In this document: piece after piece, positions 22,101 through 27,679 of the stretch
Position numbering within the stretch: position 1 is the first letter of the stretch
Layout: every line of letters begins with the position of its first letter
Assembly: GCA_032717465.1 (NCBI GenBank)
Contig: CM064666.1
Coordinates: 17,826,336-17,890,335, forward strand
From: Coenobita brevimanus
Lineage: Eukaryota; Arthropoda; Malacostraca; Decapoda; Coenobitidae
Direction of reading: 5' to 3'
Length of the DNA: 64,000 bases
Notes under the pieces: model-generated
Told to the model about the DNA's origin: nothing
What the model saw: the letters and a program-made list of their open reading frames with translations, nothing else
The model's database searches: none
Program-made: the position numbers and the translations under genes

Positions 22101-23984
22101 ACAGGACTGAGGCATCTGACAACAGATAGATAGTTTTCCATCTATCATACATCAGCATTTTTTAATGTTTTTACATCATCTGGTGACATAATTCATCTAT
22201 ACACACAGCTATGAGGCTAATTTAGGGTTAATACACAAAGAGACAGGGACACACAGAAAATGCATAGACAGAGATATAGGTCAGTGCAAAAACAAAGATA
22301 GATAGTTATGGCATACGGTACAGATAGAGATTAATATAGATACATATATATATACAGGCAGATCTATCTATCTATTGCCAGACGTCTCAATCCCGTAAGG
22401 GGTGGTCACAAACAAATTGCCCCCACGTTGCCCTGTCCAATGCCACTTCACTGCCCTGCTCCCAGCTCACACCCCCATCTCTCATATACGGTAGCTCTCC
22501 ACTCCATCCCTCCATCTAATCCTCGGCCTCCCCCTCCCTCTCACCCCCTCCACCTCACTCGCATACACTCTCCTCATTAGTTTCTCACTCTCCATCCTCT
22601 CCACATGGCCAAACCCCCTCAGTGTGTTTCTCCTAACGCTTCCTATCACATCCACATCCACACCACAGCCTCCTTCAGGTAGATATAGATATAAAAAATG
22701 AAAACGAAACAGAAATACATATTTATTACACAGGAATACTACTACTGCATCTTGACTCTTTTGCTGTGGTAGATTTCTATGGGGTAGTAAATCTTGTCTG
22801 TTGTTATGATGAAGACAGATTACTAAAATCCTTATCAATCTATCTATCTATTACCAGACGCCTCAATCCCGTTCGGGGTGGCCACAAACAAATCACCTCC
22901 ATGTCGCCCTGTCCCCTGCCATTTCACTGCCTTGCTCCCAACTCACATCCCCCTCTCTAATATACTATACCTCTCCACCCCCCCTATCCTTAGCCAAAAT
23001 ATTTACGAAAATAACATCTGACATTGCTAATGCCCTGGGTTTCTATAGTAAATCCTTTGAAATCTGCACCAATACAATGCAAACTGGGTAATATATAGCC
23101 AAAGGGTTACTGGTAACATTTTAATGCAGGTCCGCTAATCAAAACCCACACTTTTTTTTTACTAAACCATACACCTTGACATATCACCACTTTGGTGCTA
23201 ACACCCATGACTGATTTCAACCAAAATACTGTACTTATAACCCGACACCTCCTGAGGAAGGGCCACTCAAGAGCTGCACACATCCTAGGTTTGGTACTGC
23301 TACAAGCCTGGAGAGGATGTCGCTTCCCAAAACATCTCAGCACCATTATGTACTGGCCACAGCATTTCTAAATGAAGGTCCACGACTGTGCAACTGCCTC
23401 CCAAGAAGCTTAAGATGCTTAACTAGATGTAGAGTGGACAACTTTAAGAGGAGGCTGGACACCCATCTGCAGCAGGCACCACAAGAACCCGCCATTTCAT
23501 CCAGTTCCAGGTACTGTAGAGCCAAATCAAACTCCAAAACAGACCAACTTAGCTAGAAGAAGAATGGCATAAACTGTGACGGCAGTAGACTTCCAACTTG
23601 ACCGTGGTACAGACACTCAAAGCTGAACCAGGTGGATCAGGTATAAATACTTGACCTACTATTGTGGCTTAATACTATCTAAAGTAATAAAGAGCCTGAT
23701 ACAATGCATCAATACCCCAAACTGCCACTCCAAACTGCTGCCCCTCATGCACGCCCCCATGTATCCATCCAGCTCCTACAACGCAAAAAAATACTTTTGA
23801 GATACGACGAGCGACTGTACTCTCAAGTTAGGAAGGGCGACAACTTTCCCCTCCTGCCCTCCCCTACACCACCATGCCCCTCTCTTACCCTCACAGCACT
23901 CCCCCCTACCCTCACAGCACCCATTCCCCGCTGACTCACCTCCTCCACAGTCATGGGCATGCATATCCGGTATTCCTTTAACAT
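1..23984 (-). CDS. PITPNC1: Class II phosphatidylinositol transfer protein, RdgB-beta type (gene level, 3' end off window)
   Basis: Seven minus-strand exons (23984-23940, 18192-18044, 15173-15085, 12252-12245, 7985-7914, 2481-2353, 65-1) join in compatible phases into 185 residues and run off the left edge. Seen: N-terminal MLKEYRICMPMTVEE, then a long IGQLYMIARHS/FTEKR segment, KLPPWIRSYIP, EKAWNYYPYTETEYTC, RIVDHVDILTDP and KTGRGPL in the order of the PITP fold. T57 and K59 (FTEK) and N87 (AWNYYPY) match the inositol-phosphate contacts T59, K61 and N90 of PITP-alpha. Known for the family: soluble single-lipid carriers of phosphatidylinositol and phosphatidic acid at membrane contact sites. 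The EYTC and NYYPYT wording fits the PITPNC1/RdgB-beta group better than PITP-alpha or the multidomain RdgB proteins, but the missing C terminus leaves this open. Introns are 2.3 to 5.7 kb and full of repeats. Confidence 0.93.
66..540. repeat. Intronic (ATG)n and mixed simple repeats
   Basis: PITP intron sequence. It holds (GAT)n at about 125-183 and 270-352, separated by unremarkable AT-rich DNA. A run of CATs at 537-555 leads into the SINE that follows. No gene seen. Confidence 0.8.
541..1054 (-). mobile_element. tRNA-related SINE, family C, near full-length copy 1
   Basis: A ~510-bp interspersed repeat with at least nine relatives in this window (10161, 11990, 12719, 16096, 19205, 20690, 38208, 41945, 52436). 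The minus strand looks like the sense strand. It has an A-box-like TGGTTTAGTGG, then about 36 bp later a B-box-like GGTTTATATCC (GGTTCAATCTCC in the 41945 copy), and ends in a (GAT)n tail. At 793-823 there is a perfect 13-bp hairpin (AAATGGTTTCCTG, 5-nt loop) shared by most copies. A GAAAG-rich purine stretch fills 860-1000. Confidence 0.72.
1225..1635 (-). mobile_element. RTE-like LINE 3' fragment, family A
   Basis: On the minus strand, frames read RFGHVEKIEDDSC, RGRAVRGRQKKMWDK and DKGLNREPAE. This is the degenerate C-terminal tail of an LINE ORF2 (R-x-R-x-x-HVxRM, RGRPKKTW, GLNRExA pattern), followed by the shared 3' end ending TTTATAAATGATATGAT. Homologous to the copies at 9712, 10750, 16690, 29828, 36240 and 62515. 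Confidence 0.72.
1862..1990 (-). mobile_element. RTE-like LINE fragment, family A
   Basis: Shares the 3' end block of the 1225 copy (gtgccaacat...cctaatggaggc...caatctctagcagcctc...cctgacgtca) at lower identity. Probably a second, older insertion or a segment displaced by local duplication. Confidence 0.55.
2005..2312 (+). mobile_element. LINE ORF2 3' fragment, family B, with (GATA)n tail
   Basis: The plus strand is open for 85 codons: RNTLRWFGHVERMEGERLTKR, then a GRGRPRMRWRDGVERY block, ending at a TGA after HPKRD and followed by an AGATAGATAGAT tail. The WFGHVERM and RGRPRMRW motifs are typical C-terminal ends of non-LTR ORF2 proteins. Other copies lie at 7556, 21420, 22365, 22830, 27040, 31712, 33968, 34725 and 39005. 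Confidence 0.75.
2353..2481 (-). CDS. PITPNC1: PITP exon 6
   Basis: Forty-three codons starting DHLMPDC and ending RIVDHVDILTDP then VDEKHYKKDE, at donor gtgggt in phase 0. The RIVDHVDI...EKHYK stretch matches the PITP core. The start is uncertain: the gtgcag acceptor (exon from 2481) and a gtgtaag acceptor (exon from 2499) both keep phase 0. A stronger-looking aacag at 2519 would be out of phase with exon 5. A retrotransposon begins about 130 bp upstream on the opposite strand. Confidence 0.88.
2876..2914 (+). other. 2A-like ribosome-skipping peptide motif
   Basis: Thirteen codons read LLLAGDIESNPGP, matching the 2A consensus D-(V/I)-E-x-N-P-G-P with the usual hydrophobic Leu run before it. 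Skipping would fall between Gly (2909-2911) and Pro (2912-2914). The frame is continuous downstream into the zinc finger and endonuclease to 3637. Just upstream a TGA (2873-2875) breaks this frame. The leader frame (2652-2885) ends at an overlapping TAG, so a single-base indel separates leader and 2A. Confidence 0.88.
2876..3637 (+). pseudogene. Retrotransposon ORF, first part: 2A, C4HC3 zinc finger, Pro-rich linker, endonuclease N-terminus
   Basis: Open for 253 codons. After the 2A motif comes YICPTCSKPI ... QCNSCKNWTHYTC ... IRTCSLC, whose Cys/His order is C4-H-C3, a PHD-like finger. A ~70-residue Pro/Ser/Thr linker follows, then HLSVNIDGINTKKQEL and IAILQDTKL, the start of an APE-type endonuclease. 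The frame closes at 3637; the endonuclease resumes in another frame at 3667. Confidence 0.8.
3667..3957 (+). pseudogene. Retrotransposon endonuclease, second part
   Basis: Contains NIILGGDFNAKALVWH, the catalytic GDFN signature of APE-like LINE endonucleases, followed by a degenerate NNPDTDRGLVL. Separated from the first part by a frameshift near 3640. The stretch 3958-4499 continues the element in broken frames with no separate gene. Confidence 0.78.
4500..5602 (+). pseudogene. Retrotransposon reverse transcriptase, split in two frames
   Basis: 4500-4934 carries SACGPDNISNIHLKHL and the IPKPNKDPK region (RT blocks 1-2). 5000-5602 in another frame carries ALDISKAFD (block A), NGVPQGSALSPTVFNLYL (block B) and SYADDITH (block C, catalytic YADD intact). 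A (CA)n expansion at 5515-5564 truncates the end of this frame. A frameshift near 4940-5000 and later breaks make it non-functional. Confidence 0.82.
5592..6454 (+). pseudogene. Retrotransposon ORF C-terminus (thumb and Cys/His tail)
   Basis: Frames read LNALRSFAHTTFGHNKET, YASPAWAPN, then TKALKIITGC, and finally CPGCNTAPHTTKHIME and VSAVAFLRDLGLFSQTA with a TAG at about 6451. The CxxC...H arrangement and the closing FLRDLGLF are typical of Jockey/I-type ORF2 C termini. Confidence 0.7.
6487..6955. repeat. Interspersed repeat, family D (two tandem units)
   Basis: Two related units, 6487-6640 and 6690-6955, share 'catctgaaatgtgaacc', 'agggagggagttgagg' and 'cactcctctccatcac'-like blocks with 18716, 59300 and 62786. 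No coding capacity. Probably a SINE-class repeat. The orientation is not established. Confidence 0.55.
7556..7800 (-). mobile_element. LINE ORF2 3' fragment, family B, with (GATA)n tail
   Basis: Begins at a CTATCTATC run (tail on the minus strand), then 'ccagacatcttaatcctg..gggtggccacaaac', identical in layout to the 2005 copy in reverse. Strongly diverged in the middle. Lies just downstream of PITP exon 5 in intron 5. Confidence 0.65.
7914..7985 (-). CDS. PITPNC1: PITP exon 5
   Basis: Twenty-four codons, CSVVPRFSVKIRTRYQ then NNRGTSEN, between acceptor ccgacag and donor gtgagt, phase 0 at both ends. It matches the family stretch Cys-Ser-x-x-Pro-x-Phe-Ser-x-x-Ile-x-Thr-x-Tyr-x-x-Asn. A (GA)n microsatellite lies about 40 bp downstream in the intron. 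Confidence 0.92.
8846..9211. mobile_element. 366-bp MITE with TA flanks
   Basis: Ends CAATAAAAGTCCT (8846) and AGGACTTTTACTG (9211) form an inverted repeat with one mismatch, each flanked by TA. TA duplication and CAGTAAAAGTCC-type ends suit a Tc1/mariner-derived non-autonomous element. The inverted similarity decays after about 14 bp. Confidence 0.62.
9340..9640. repeat. Purine-rich GAAAGAA/GTGAGTGA tract
   Basis: About 300 bp of nearly pure purine on the plus strand, built from GAAAGAAGAAAG, GAATGAAA and GTGAGTGA words. The Ser/Phe/Leu-rich frames on the minus strand are by-products of this composition. Confidence 0.7.
9712..10160 (+). mobile_element. RTE-like LINE 3' end, family A (best preserved copy)
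   Basis: Open for 130 codons on the plus strand: RRTEMTMIRWMCSVSLRSR, LRWSEHVERMGDDNLVRKVR, MRGRPRKTWDEVIKCDL, VKGLNREAATDHAAW. This is the classic C-terminal segment of RTE-type ORF2. The UTR then ends GGAGCCTTTAAAAACGAAACGAACGAAACG and abuts the (CAT)n side of a SINE, a tail-to-tail junction. Confidence 0.8.
10161..10505 (-). mobile_element. tRNA-related SINE, family C, copy 2 (5'-truncated)
   Basis: Same order of blocks as the 541 copy, including the perfect hairpin at 10406-10436 (AAATGGTTTCCTG, loop GGGTA). The purine segment and the outer end are lost. Confidence 0.7.
10750..11005 (+). mobile_element. RTE-like LINE 3' fragment, family A
   Basis: Contains the equivalents of NVGGRIVRGKPKKTWDKV and GGLNREAAKDQASW in a broken frame, followed by the family 3' UTR words 'ggccaaagcatgcaagcatgatggagtctttacaaataaa'. 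Confidence 0.68.
11215..11390. repeat. 26-bp minisatellite, about 6.7 copies
   Basis: Units start at 11215, 11241, 11267, 11293, 11319, 11345 and 11371 with consensus CTGGAATAATGGAATGTATT + GTGAGA. Copies differ at only a few sites. It is intronic. The apparent minus-strand protein repeats merely reflect the array. Confidence 0.9.
11527..11755. repeat. (GA)n microsatellite and adjoining purine tract
   Basis: A run of about 20 GA units (11527-11566), followed by about 180 bp of GAAAGAA/GAGTGA purine words on the plus strand. Confidence 0.8.
11756..11972 (-). repeat. Interspersed repeat, family E, copy 1
   Basis: Starts at a (GTT)n-like end and shares ordered blocks with 31376-31682: 'ctgtctggc', 'ccaccgcaggcaagc', 'ctgcaaggccaccc', 'tccca(g)gtggatg', 'taggctcc'. 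A (GTT)n end on the plus strand would be an (AAC)n tail of a minus-strand SINE. Confidence 0.55.
11990..12205 (-). mobile_element. SINE family C fragment, copy 5, with compensated hairpin
   Basis: Covers the outer half only. Its hairpin arms AATGATTTCC (12023-12032) and GGAAATCATT (12042-12051) differ from the family arms AATGGTTTCC/GGAAACCATT at one base pair, changed on both sides so pairing is kept. It ends about 40 bp from the PITP microexon. Confidence 0.68.
12245..12252 (-). CDS. PITPNC1: PITP exon 4, 8-nt microexon encoding part of Glu-Tyr-Thr
   Basis: AATATACG lies between a cag acceptor (gctggtgcag) and a perfect gtaagt donor. With the G left by exon 3 it reads GAA TAT ACG, Glu-Tyr-Thr. 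It then hands over in phase 0 to exon 5, which starts Cys-Ser. Class II PITPs have Glu-Tyr-Thr-Cys-Ser at this point. Exon 3 ends in phase 1 and exon 5 needs phase 0, so a phase-correcting exon is required. This one fits in sequence, length and both splice sites. Confidence 0.85.
12368..13739. mobile_element. TA-flanked TIR element carrying a nested SINE
   Basis: Left end CAGGCAACCCCTGGTATCTG and right end (reverse complement) CAGGCAACTCCCAGTATCTA match at 16 of 20 positions, each next to TA. Removing the family C SINE at 12719-13217 leaves about 870 bp without a coding frame. TA duplication suggests a Tc1/mariner-type non-autonomous element. Confidence 0.6.
12719..13217 (-). mobile_element. 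tRNA-related SINE, family C, copy 3 (near full length)
   Basis: Blocks in the same order as at 541, with the perfect 13-bp hairpin at 12966-12996 and the purine GAAAG segment at 13025-13165. It interrupts the TIR element 12368-13739. Confidence 0.72.
13742..14468. other. Intronic, no feature recognised
   Basis: AT-rich PITP intron 3 sequence (between exons 3 and 4). A (GA)n run lies at 14406-14428. The phrases 'ggcaattttaggccaagttaaagt' (14162-) recur at 28365 and 30806, so a further old repeat is present, but its ends cannot be fixed. Confidence 0.6.
14469..15083. repeat. Degenerate CCTA-rich (TTAGG-like) tract
   Basis: About 615 bp made almost entirely of CCTACC, CCTAACC, CCCTA and ACCTTACC words on the plus strand (GGTAGG/TTAGGG on the minus strand). 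TTAGG is the usual arthropod telomere unit, so this resembles a heavily diverged interstitial telomere-like array. It runs up to the donor of PITP exon 3. Confidence 0.75.
15085..15173 (-). CDS. PITPNC1: PITP exon 3
   Basis: One base, 29 codons (KLPPWIRSYIPRF then IYLTEKAWNYYPYTET) and one trailing G. The acceptor is cccacag and the donor is gttagg. The AWNYYPYT motif is the family signature. The trailing G must be completed by AA to give the conserved Glu, which no neighbouring large exon supplies; see the microexon at 12245-12252. Confidence 0.94.
15174..16095. other. Intronic stretch with a short 23-24-bp tandem repeat
   Basis: PITP intron 2. At about 15522-15620 four units of a 23-24-bp motif (tacaaaaaatacagnaaaag-like) occur in tandem. 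CAT/CACCATCAT simple repeats are at 15270-15298. Otherwise nothing recognised. Confidence 0.65.
16096..16325 (-). mobile_element. SINE family C, copy 7 (older subfamily)
   Basis: 'atcatccaatcctttagtgccc' tail end, 'gggcctgggg', 'agcaataaagtctaacc' and, on the minus strand, CTGGTAATCTGGTGGGCCTAG followed by a TTACATCTGAGG B-box-like remnant. The hairpin region is degenerate. 16330-16685 beyond it shows only AT-rich intron. Confidence 0.58.
16690..17150 (-). mobile_element. RTE-like LINE 3' end, family A
   Basis: The minus strand carries the FGHVxRMED, RKVRSVDVGGRVARGKLKK and LRDRRLIREAARD-type remnants of the same ORF2 C terminus as 9712. The shared UTR begins at 'tttataaaggttccaacatgc'. 17150-18043 beyond it is intron with a T/C-rich run at 17431-17486 and no gene. 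Confidence 0.72.
18044..18192 (-). CDS. PITPNC1: PITP exon 2
   Basis: Forty-nine codons plus two bases. It begins at YHIGQLYMIARHSNEQSD and ends FTEKRIHLS. The acceptor is tccacag at 18193-18199. Thr and Lys of FTEK correspond to the inositol-phosphate contacts of the PITP family. The end is fixed by phase: Gly is split GG|G with exon 3. The donor is gtttgt, which is weak, but no other GT keeps the frame. Confidence 0.92.
18193..18715. other. Intron 1 start, no feature recognised
   Basis: Between the PITP exon 2 acceptor and the next repeat. Only a short TGTGTGTATGTATGTAT run (18418-18435) stands out. Confidence 0.6.
18716..18935. repeat. Interspersed repeat, family D
   Basis: 'ccccaagctcatctgaaatgtgaacc', 'cctttcagggaataaggagggagttaaggg', 'gccaccatctgatagcatccctctcc' align in order with 6487, 59300 and 62786. 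A 36-nt A run follows at 19098-19133. Confidence 0.58.
19205..19636 (-). mobile_element. tRNA-related SINE, family C, copy 4
   Basis: Same block order as 541. The hairpin is imperfect here (acatggtttcctagtgtacaggaaatcaat), and the outer end 'ggtgagtgcccccacc' is present. Confidence 0.7.
19640..20689. other. Intron 1, unassigned; contains an unexplained 78-codon frame
   Basis: At 19797-20030 the plus strand is open and reads GIIFVTRERVLRVKQCLLHI then RNEWPDITWPDHDGFQ, with a GT following CAG near 19998. The amino acid content is protein-like but I recognise no family. The rest is AT-rich with no repeat I could define. Confidence 0.35.
20690..20960 (-). mobile_element. SINE family C, copy 6
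   Basis: Minus strand: TGGTGGACTAGTAGGTTAAGG then AAAGGTTTACATTCG (A- and B-box-like). Hairpin remnant 'aaatggtttccc..ggaaaaccattt' at 20853-20884 and the 'gagtggatggtgg..cccccacc' end. Confidence 0.62.
20961..21419. other. Intron 1, nothing recognised
   Basis: AT-rich, with short overlapping open frames on both strands that show no family motif. Confidence 0.5.
21420..22137 (+). mobile_element. LINE ORF2 fragment, family B, longest copy
   Basis: Extends further 5' than other family B copies. Broken frames read KVNVGKSKVMISKRNEV, VRLDHEEVENVRV, LTLMYENKAWTL, GVAWRDTLTN, then the usual LRCSGHVARMENERLTRRVYV. This is the palm/thumb-to-C-terminus segment of a non-LTR reverse transcriptase. It ends in ACAGATAGATAG. 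Confidence 0.75.
22365..22690 (-). mobile_element. LINE ORF2 3' fragment, family B, inverted relative to the preceding copy
   Basis: The minus strand is open for 118 codons and includes GSVRRNTLRGFGHVERMESE, GRGRPRIRWRDGVESY. The tail side faces the 21420 copy, with 22138-22364 between. Confidence 0.75.
22830..22985 (-). mobile_element. LINE 3' fragment, family B (truncated)
   Basis: CTATCTATCTAT tail, then 'ccagacgcctcaatcccgttcggggtggccacaaacaaatc', breaking off after about 150 bp. It is a tandem, same-orientation neighbour of the 22365 copy. Confidence 0.68.
23240..23700 (+). mobile_element. LINE ORF2 C-terminal fragment (Jockey/CR1-like)
   Basis: Open frame 23317-23556 reads YVLATAFLNEGPRLCNCLPR then CRVDNFKRRLDTHLQQ, the typical 'FxxRGPRLWNxLP...VDxFKRRLD' end of Jockey/CR1-type ORF2. 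The 3' side ends in AATAAAGAGCCTGATAC. It lies 240 bp inside intron 1 from PITP exon 1. Confidence 0.7.
23940..23984 (-). CDS. PITPNC1: PITP exon 1 (initiator exon)
   Basis: Fifteen codons, MLKEYRICMPMTVEE, starting at the ATG on 23984-23982 and ending at a canonical gtgagt donor in phase 0. The peptide matches the conserved start of class II PITPs (Leu-Lys-Glu-Tyr-Arg, Met-Pro, Thr-Val-Glu-Glu). The ATG sits in a GC-rich leader. The next exon begins with Tyr-His-Ile-Gly-Gln, as the family requires. Confidence 0.93.
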
Positions 23985-24105
23985 CTTGACAAATGCCCGT
24001 CTCAGCCGCCGTCTTCAGGTGTTGTGGAGTGGTCTCGGCGCCACCACAGCTCGTCCCCGCCAGGCCATTGACCCCGTCTCACCCCTCATGACCTGTTTTC
24101 TAACT

Positions 24106-24137
24106 AACTGATACTGCCGATCAAGGGAAAATATATA
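24106..24137 (-). promoter_or_regulatory. Putative PITP core promoter: TATA-like box plus initiator
   Basis: Read on the minus strand, TATATATTTT starts at 24137 and an arthropod-type initiator TCAGTT occupies 24111-24106. The initiator A at 24109 is 28 bp from the first T of the box. A start there gives a 5' leader of 125 nt that becomes GC- and CpG-rich towards the ATG at 23984. This is inference from motif spacing only. Confidence 0.42.
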
Positions 24138-24659
24138 TTGTGTGAATCAAGTTTTCTTTATGTTTGATTTTCTGCCATTCTGACAAATAAAGTTGGCTTT
24201 GAATGAGAGGCGAAATAGACGTACTGAGAAACAATGATTAATTATCAAAACAACACGAAAATGTTATAAAATATCTCATGCTTGTCATAAACTTCAACGT
24301 AGATGATAAAAATGCATCATAAGACGTCATACTATTCATCATACTCGTCATATTAATAAAAATTTATTAACGTTGGTCATCACCGTCGTAACTGGGTACT
24401 GGAAATATCCCAAGAGGCACCCGGAGATGACGGGTTTGGTTCATTTTCAAAGCTTATATCGGAGGTGTTATGTTACGTGTTCTAGGGTCAACTTCTTGAC
24501 CTCTGAACACGAGCTGCTGAGCTAGGGTTCCCTCCGAGACCGGGTCTAGACTCTAGAGCATGCAACTACAGTAGAGGAACAGGGCATAAAAACTCGCGTC
24601 AACACGTATGCCTTAGTTACAAGACTGAATACAATATTAATATTACGCACTGTACAGGT

Positions 24660-25150
24660 AAGAGTCACAATGAGACAGGTGGACTCTGGTTCTGGCTGCT
24701 GTGGACTCGGGTTGCTCACGGGTGTGGTCCAGGTGTGGGAGGCTCGTCAGGTATGCCCTCCCGCAGGAGGCACGGGACCACTGCTAGGGGCTGGGGCGTC
24801 CGGAGTGGGCTGCTGGGCGGCCTGGAGGGAGGCCCTTCCCTAGTGGAGCCTCGGTGGGGAAGGTGTCCCTCGGGACTGGGGCTGAACAGAGTGAGCAGGC
24901 GCGCCTGTCTACGCCTGCTCCTGGGGGAGGACTGCTTGCCGATGGGGCTGAGGAGGTCATGCCCCGGAGTCCTGGGGGGTGCCCCTGGGTGACTGGGGGC
25001 TGCGATCTCGCTCGGGTCAAGTCGCTGTCAGGGGCTGCCTGCAGCATCTCTTCCTCCTGAAGTCCGACAGCAAGGGGCGTCGCCGGGGTGCTGGCTGCAG
25101 GGCATGGGTCCCCAGACTCACCATAGGGCCTTGCCAGATCTCCTCCAGCT
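24660..25150. other. GC- and CpG-rich block, coding status unresolved
   Basis: About 490 bp of GC-rich DNA in otherwise AT-rich surroundings. Open frames exist on both strands. On the minus strand one reads LQEEEMLQAAPDSDLTRARS then a Pro/Ser-rich run ending at a TAG (24786-24784); another reads EQLEEIWQGPM up to a gtgagt. On the plus strand 24735-24992 is open. It may be an exon, a promoter-proximal CpG-rich island for the PITP gene, or an old insert. 24138-24659 before it is AT-rich and holds nothing I can name. Confidence 0.35.
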
Positions 25151-25154
25151 GTTC

Positions 25155-25738
25155 TTTTTTTTTTTTTTTTTTATGCGAGGAAGAAGGAACCAAAGGCCAT
25201 GAGCCCGCAGCAACAGTTCCCTCCAAGAGAAAAACAAAATACAAGAGAGAGCCAAATTCAAGATCCGATCATTTCGAGATGCCTGGACACACTGCGTTTG
25301 AATGACTGGAGATCATAGGAAGCAGGAAATACAGACAGAGGGAGACAGTTCCAGAGTTGATCTGTTGCATGAATGAAGGACTGGGAGTAACGGTTAACTC
25401 TTGCATTAGAGAGTTGGACAGAAAAGGGATGAGAGTTTGCTGCTAGACAGGTGCTACGCGCCCATTGTAGAGGTGGAGGAATGCATGCCGACAGTTCAGA
25501 GAAGTAGTGATCATTGAAGTAACAATGGAAAAGAGATAAAGATGCAACAGTGCGACGACGAGACAGAGGTTGAAGGGAGTCAGTAAGAGGAGGAGAGTTA
25601 ATGAGACAAAAAGACTTTGACTCCACCCTATTGAGAAGAGCTGTATGTGGAGATCCTCCCCACACATGAGAGTTGTACTCCACACAGGTGCGGATAAATC
25701 CCCTGTATAGAGTCAACAATTGTGCAAGGTTAAAGAAG
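25155..25738 (-). mobile_element. Jockey/CR1-type LINE 3' end with poly(A) tail, copy 2
   Basis: The minus strand reads LAQLLTLYRGFIRTCVEYNS, then [33 protein letters not shown], and ends [14 protein letters not shown], followed by a ~160-bp UTR and an A18-20 tail at 25155-25173. It is closely related to 56969-57550. 5'-truncated at about 25738. Confidence 0.82.
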
Positions 25739-27030
25739 TTAACTGCATATATTTTGGTACATAAAATCGTTCTTTTATTAAACGTAACCATTGGGTTGCC
25801 AAAAATAGGGGGGTATGCCCCCCCCCCAGTAAGATGTGTCACACTCAGAATCATACTGGACATGAAAGAATGTATCATCCTGGTTATATTCCTTCTACAC
25901 TGCACCATCCCCACAACCACCACCACAGCTTCGGACTGTATTCTAGGTAACATTGGAGGTTGCAGTACTTCTTAATTGTTCGCTGCAGTACATTTTACAT
26001 TTATTGGACTGTATTCTACCTGGCGTTAGAGGCTGTGTAGCACCTCCTCCTTAATGATTCCACAGTACACTTTACATTGATCTTCCATGATATTTTTTCT
26101 GATGTCAATGTAGACTGCATAAATGACATGCAAGGAATCCTTAGCAATTCATTTTACCCAGTACACTTTACAATGATCTTGTATGCATCTTTATTATCAC
26201 TATAGATTGAATACATGACATGCAAGAGGCTAATGAGGTACAATTTTCAGAATAAATCACTAAGAACTAAGTGCTACGATGTCTCCTAAACCACTTATTA
26301 GGCTCGTGCTCTTAAACCTTATACTGTATCTGGAAGGGATGGCAGACACCCAGTTTTGTTGCTAATTTTTAAGCACCAACGAATCTGGCCTGTTTATCAT
26401 TGCTAACTGCACTATGGAGTGTGGGATGCACGTTATTCAACCTAGTAACCGTTGTTGCTGCACAGATACATGTCAAATACTGTATCGGGGTCCTACCATA
26501 TCCTTGGTGAGATAACTTTAAGAATATGTTGATTACATCCTCATAAGCCTGAGCTGACATTCACTGATTTATTATTTTTTTTTTTAATTTAATTTTTTTT
26601 TTTTGTGTGAAAGCTCTAGGAAAAATATGTTTTTTGCTGTGAGAGGAAAACTAAGGCATCTGAGTTCAAAACATAACAAGCCCACAGGACTCCATGGGGG
26701 TCTGGTGGGGGTAATTACTCCCTCACTCTAGGATAATTATCCCCCCCCCCACCCACACATGGTGTAACATCACCAAGGTAGGATGAGGTTAACTACTTCC
26801 AAGGGGTAATTTTCCCCTGACGGAACTTGGTACTTGTACGTTATGGATGCAGGCACCTCAGTGTTGTACCTTTCTTATCCCGACATCTGAATACTCTTTA
26901 GACTCAGAACTCATTCCCCCTCCCCCAAGTAATCAAAATCAATCAACATCTATGTGTTTTGTTCACCAGTCTGGTGCTAGGATTTCAGGCACTTTTGATC
27001 AGTTGAATACATCATATATGGTCTTATGTT
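25739..27030. other. Intergenic, no gene recognised
   Basis: Contains a C9 run at 25821, a T/A-rich run at 26571-26604 and a C10 run at 26741. Sub-repeat 'actttacattgatctt..atgacatgcaag' occurs twice (26070-26130 and 26168-26226), a local duplication. Confidence 0.6.
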
Positions 27031-27039
27031 GCCAGGGCC

Positions 27040-27475
27040 AAGGGTCAGAGTGTTGGCCAAGTCCCTTAAATCTCTTCCATATCACTTTGTCCTCAGCTGT
27101 TACGCTGCTCTCCCTCCAATTCACAACTCCCTCTCTCTTGTACCTTGCCACCCCTTCCCTCCATCTCATCCTTGGCCTCCCTCTTCCCCTCCCCCTCTTC
27201 CTCATCCTTGGTCTCTCTCCTCCTGTCCCCCTTGTCTGTCATTTCCCCTCCCCCTCTATCTCATCCTTGGTCTCCCTCTTCCTTTCCCTCAATACCTCAT
27301 CCTTGATCTCATTTTCCCTTCCCCTCCACCTCTCATTCAAATATTCCTGGTCACTCTCATTACCCATTCCCTCCACAACACCAAACCATCTTGGGGTATT
27401 TCTACCAGACACTTTCCGGCACATTCACGTCAAAACCACACTGCTCTTTCACTTCTTCATTTGTCTCTTGGTCTC
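27040..27475 (-). mobile_element. LINE ORF2 3' fragment, family B, with internal duplications
   Basis: Minus-strand frames read RNTPRWFGVVEGMGNES and repeated GRPRMRWREGV / TKDEIEGEGK units. The 'cctccccctc..tcatccttgg' segment is repeated about five times, so the ORF tail has been expanded in tandem. Confidence 0.65.
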
Positions 27476-27679
27476 TCCACACAATTCCAGCGATATAATG
27501 GGTACAATATAAACAAGTGCAAGGATCATCTTCAGCATATATTGATGAATCAGCCAGTACAGACCTGACCAAACCTCTCTCTCAAGCAACATAAACTCTT
27601 CATAAACCATAACACATCCTTACATCTAAACACAGGGTCTCAGAAGGAGGAAAAAATATACATTCTTACGTTTCATTAA

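Noticed and set aside
23951..24195. Plus-strand 'last exon' with acceptor ctccacag, open frame to a TGA and AATAAAG 3' signal
   Set aside because: The minus strand here is PITP exon 1 plus its leader, with a precise family match (MLKEYRICMPMTVEE) and correct donor phase. The plus reading has no homology and arises because a donor/leader reads like an acceptor in reverse.
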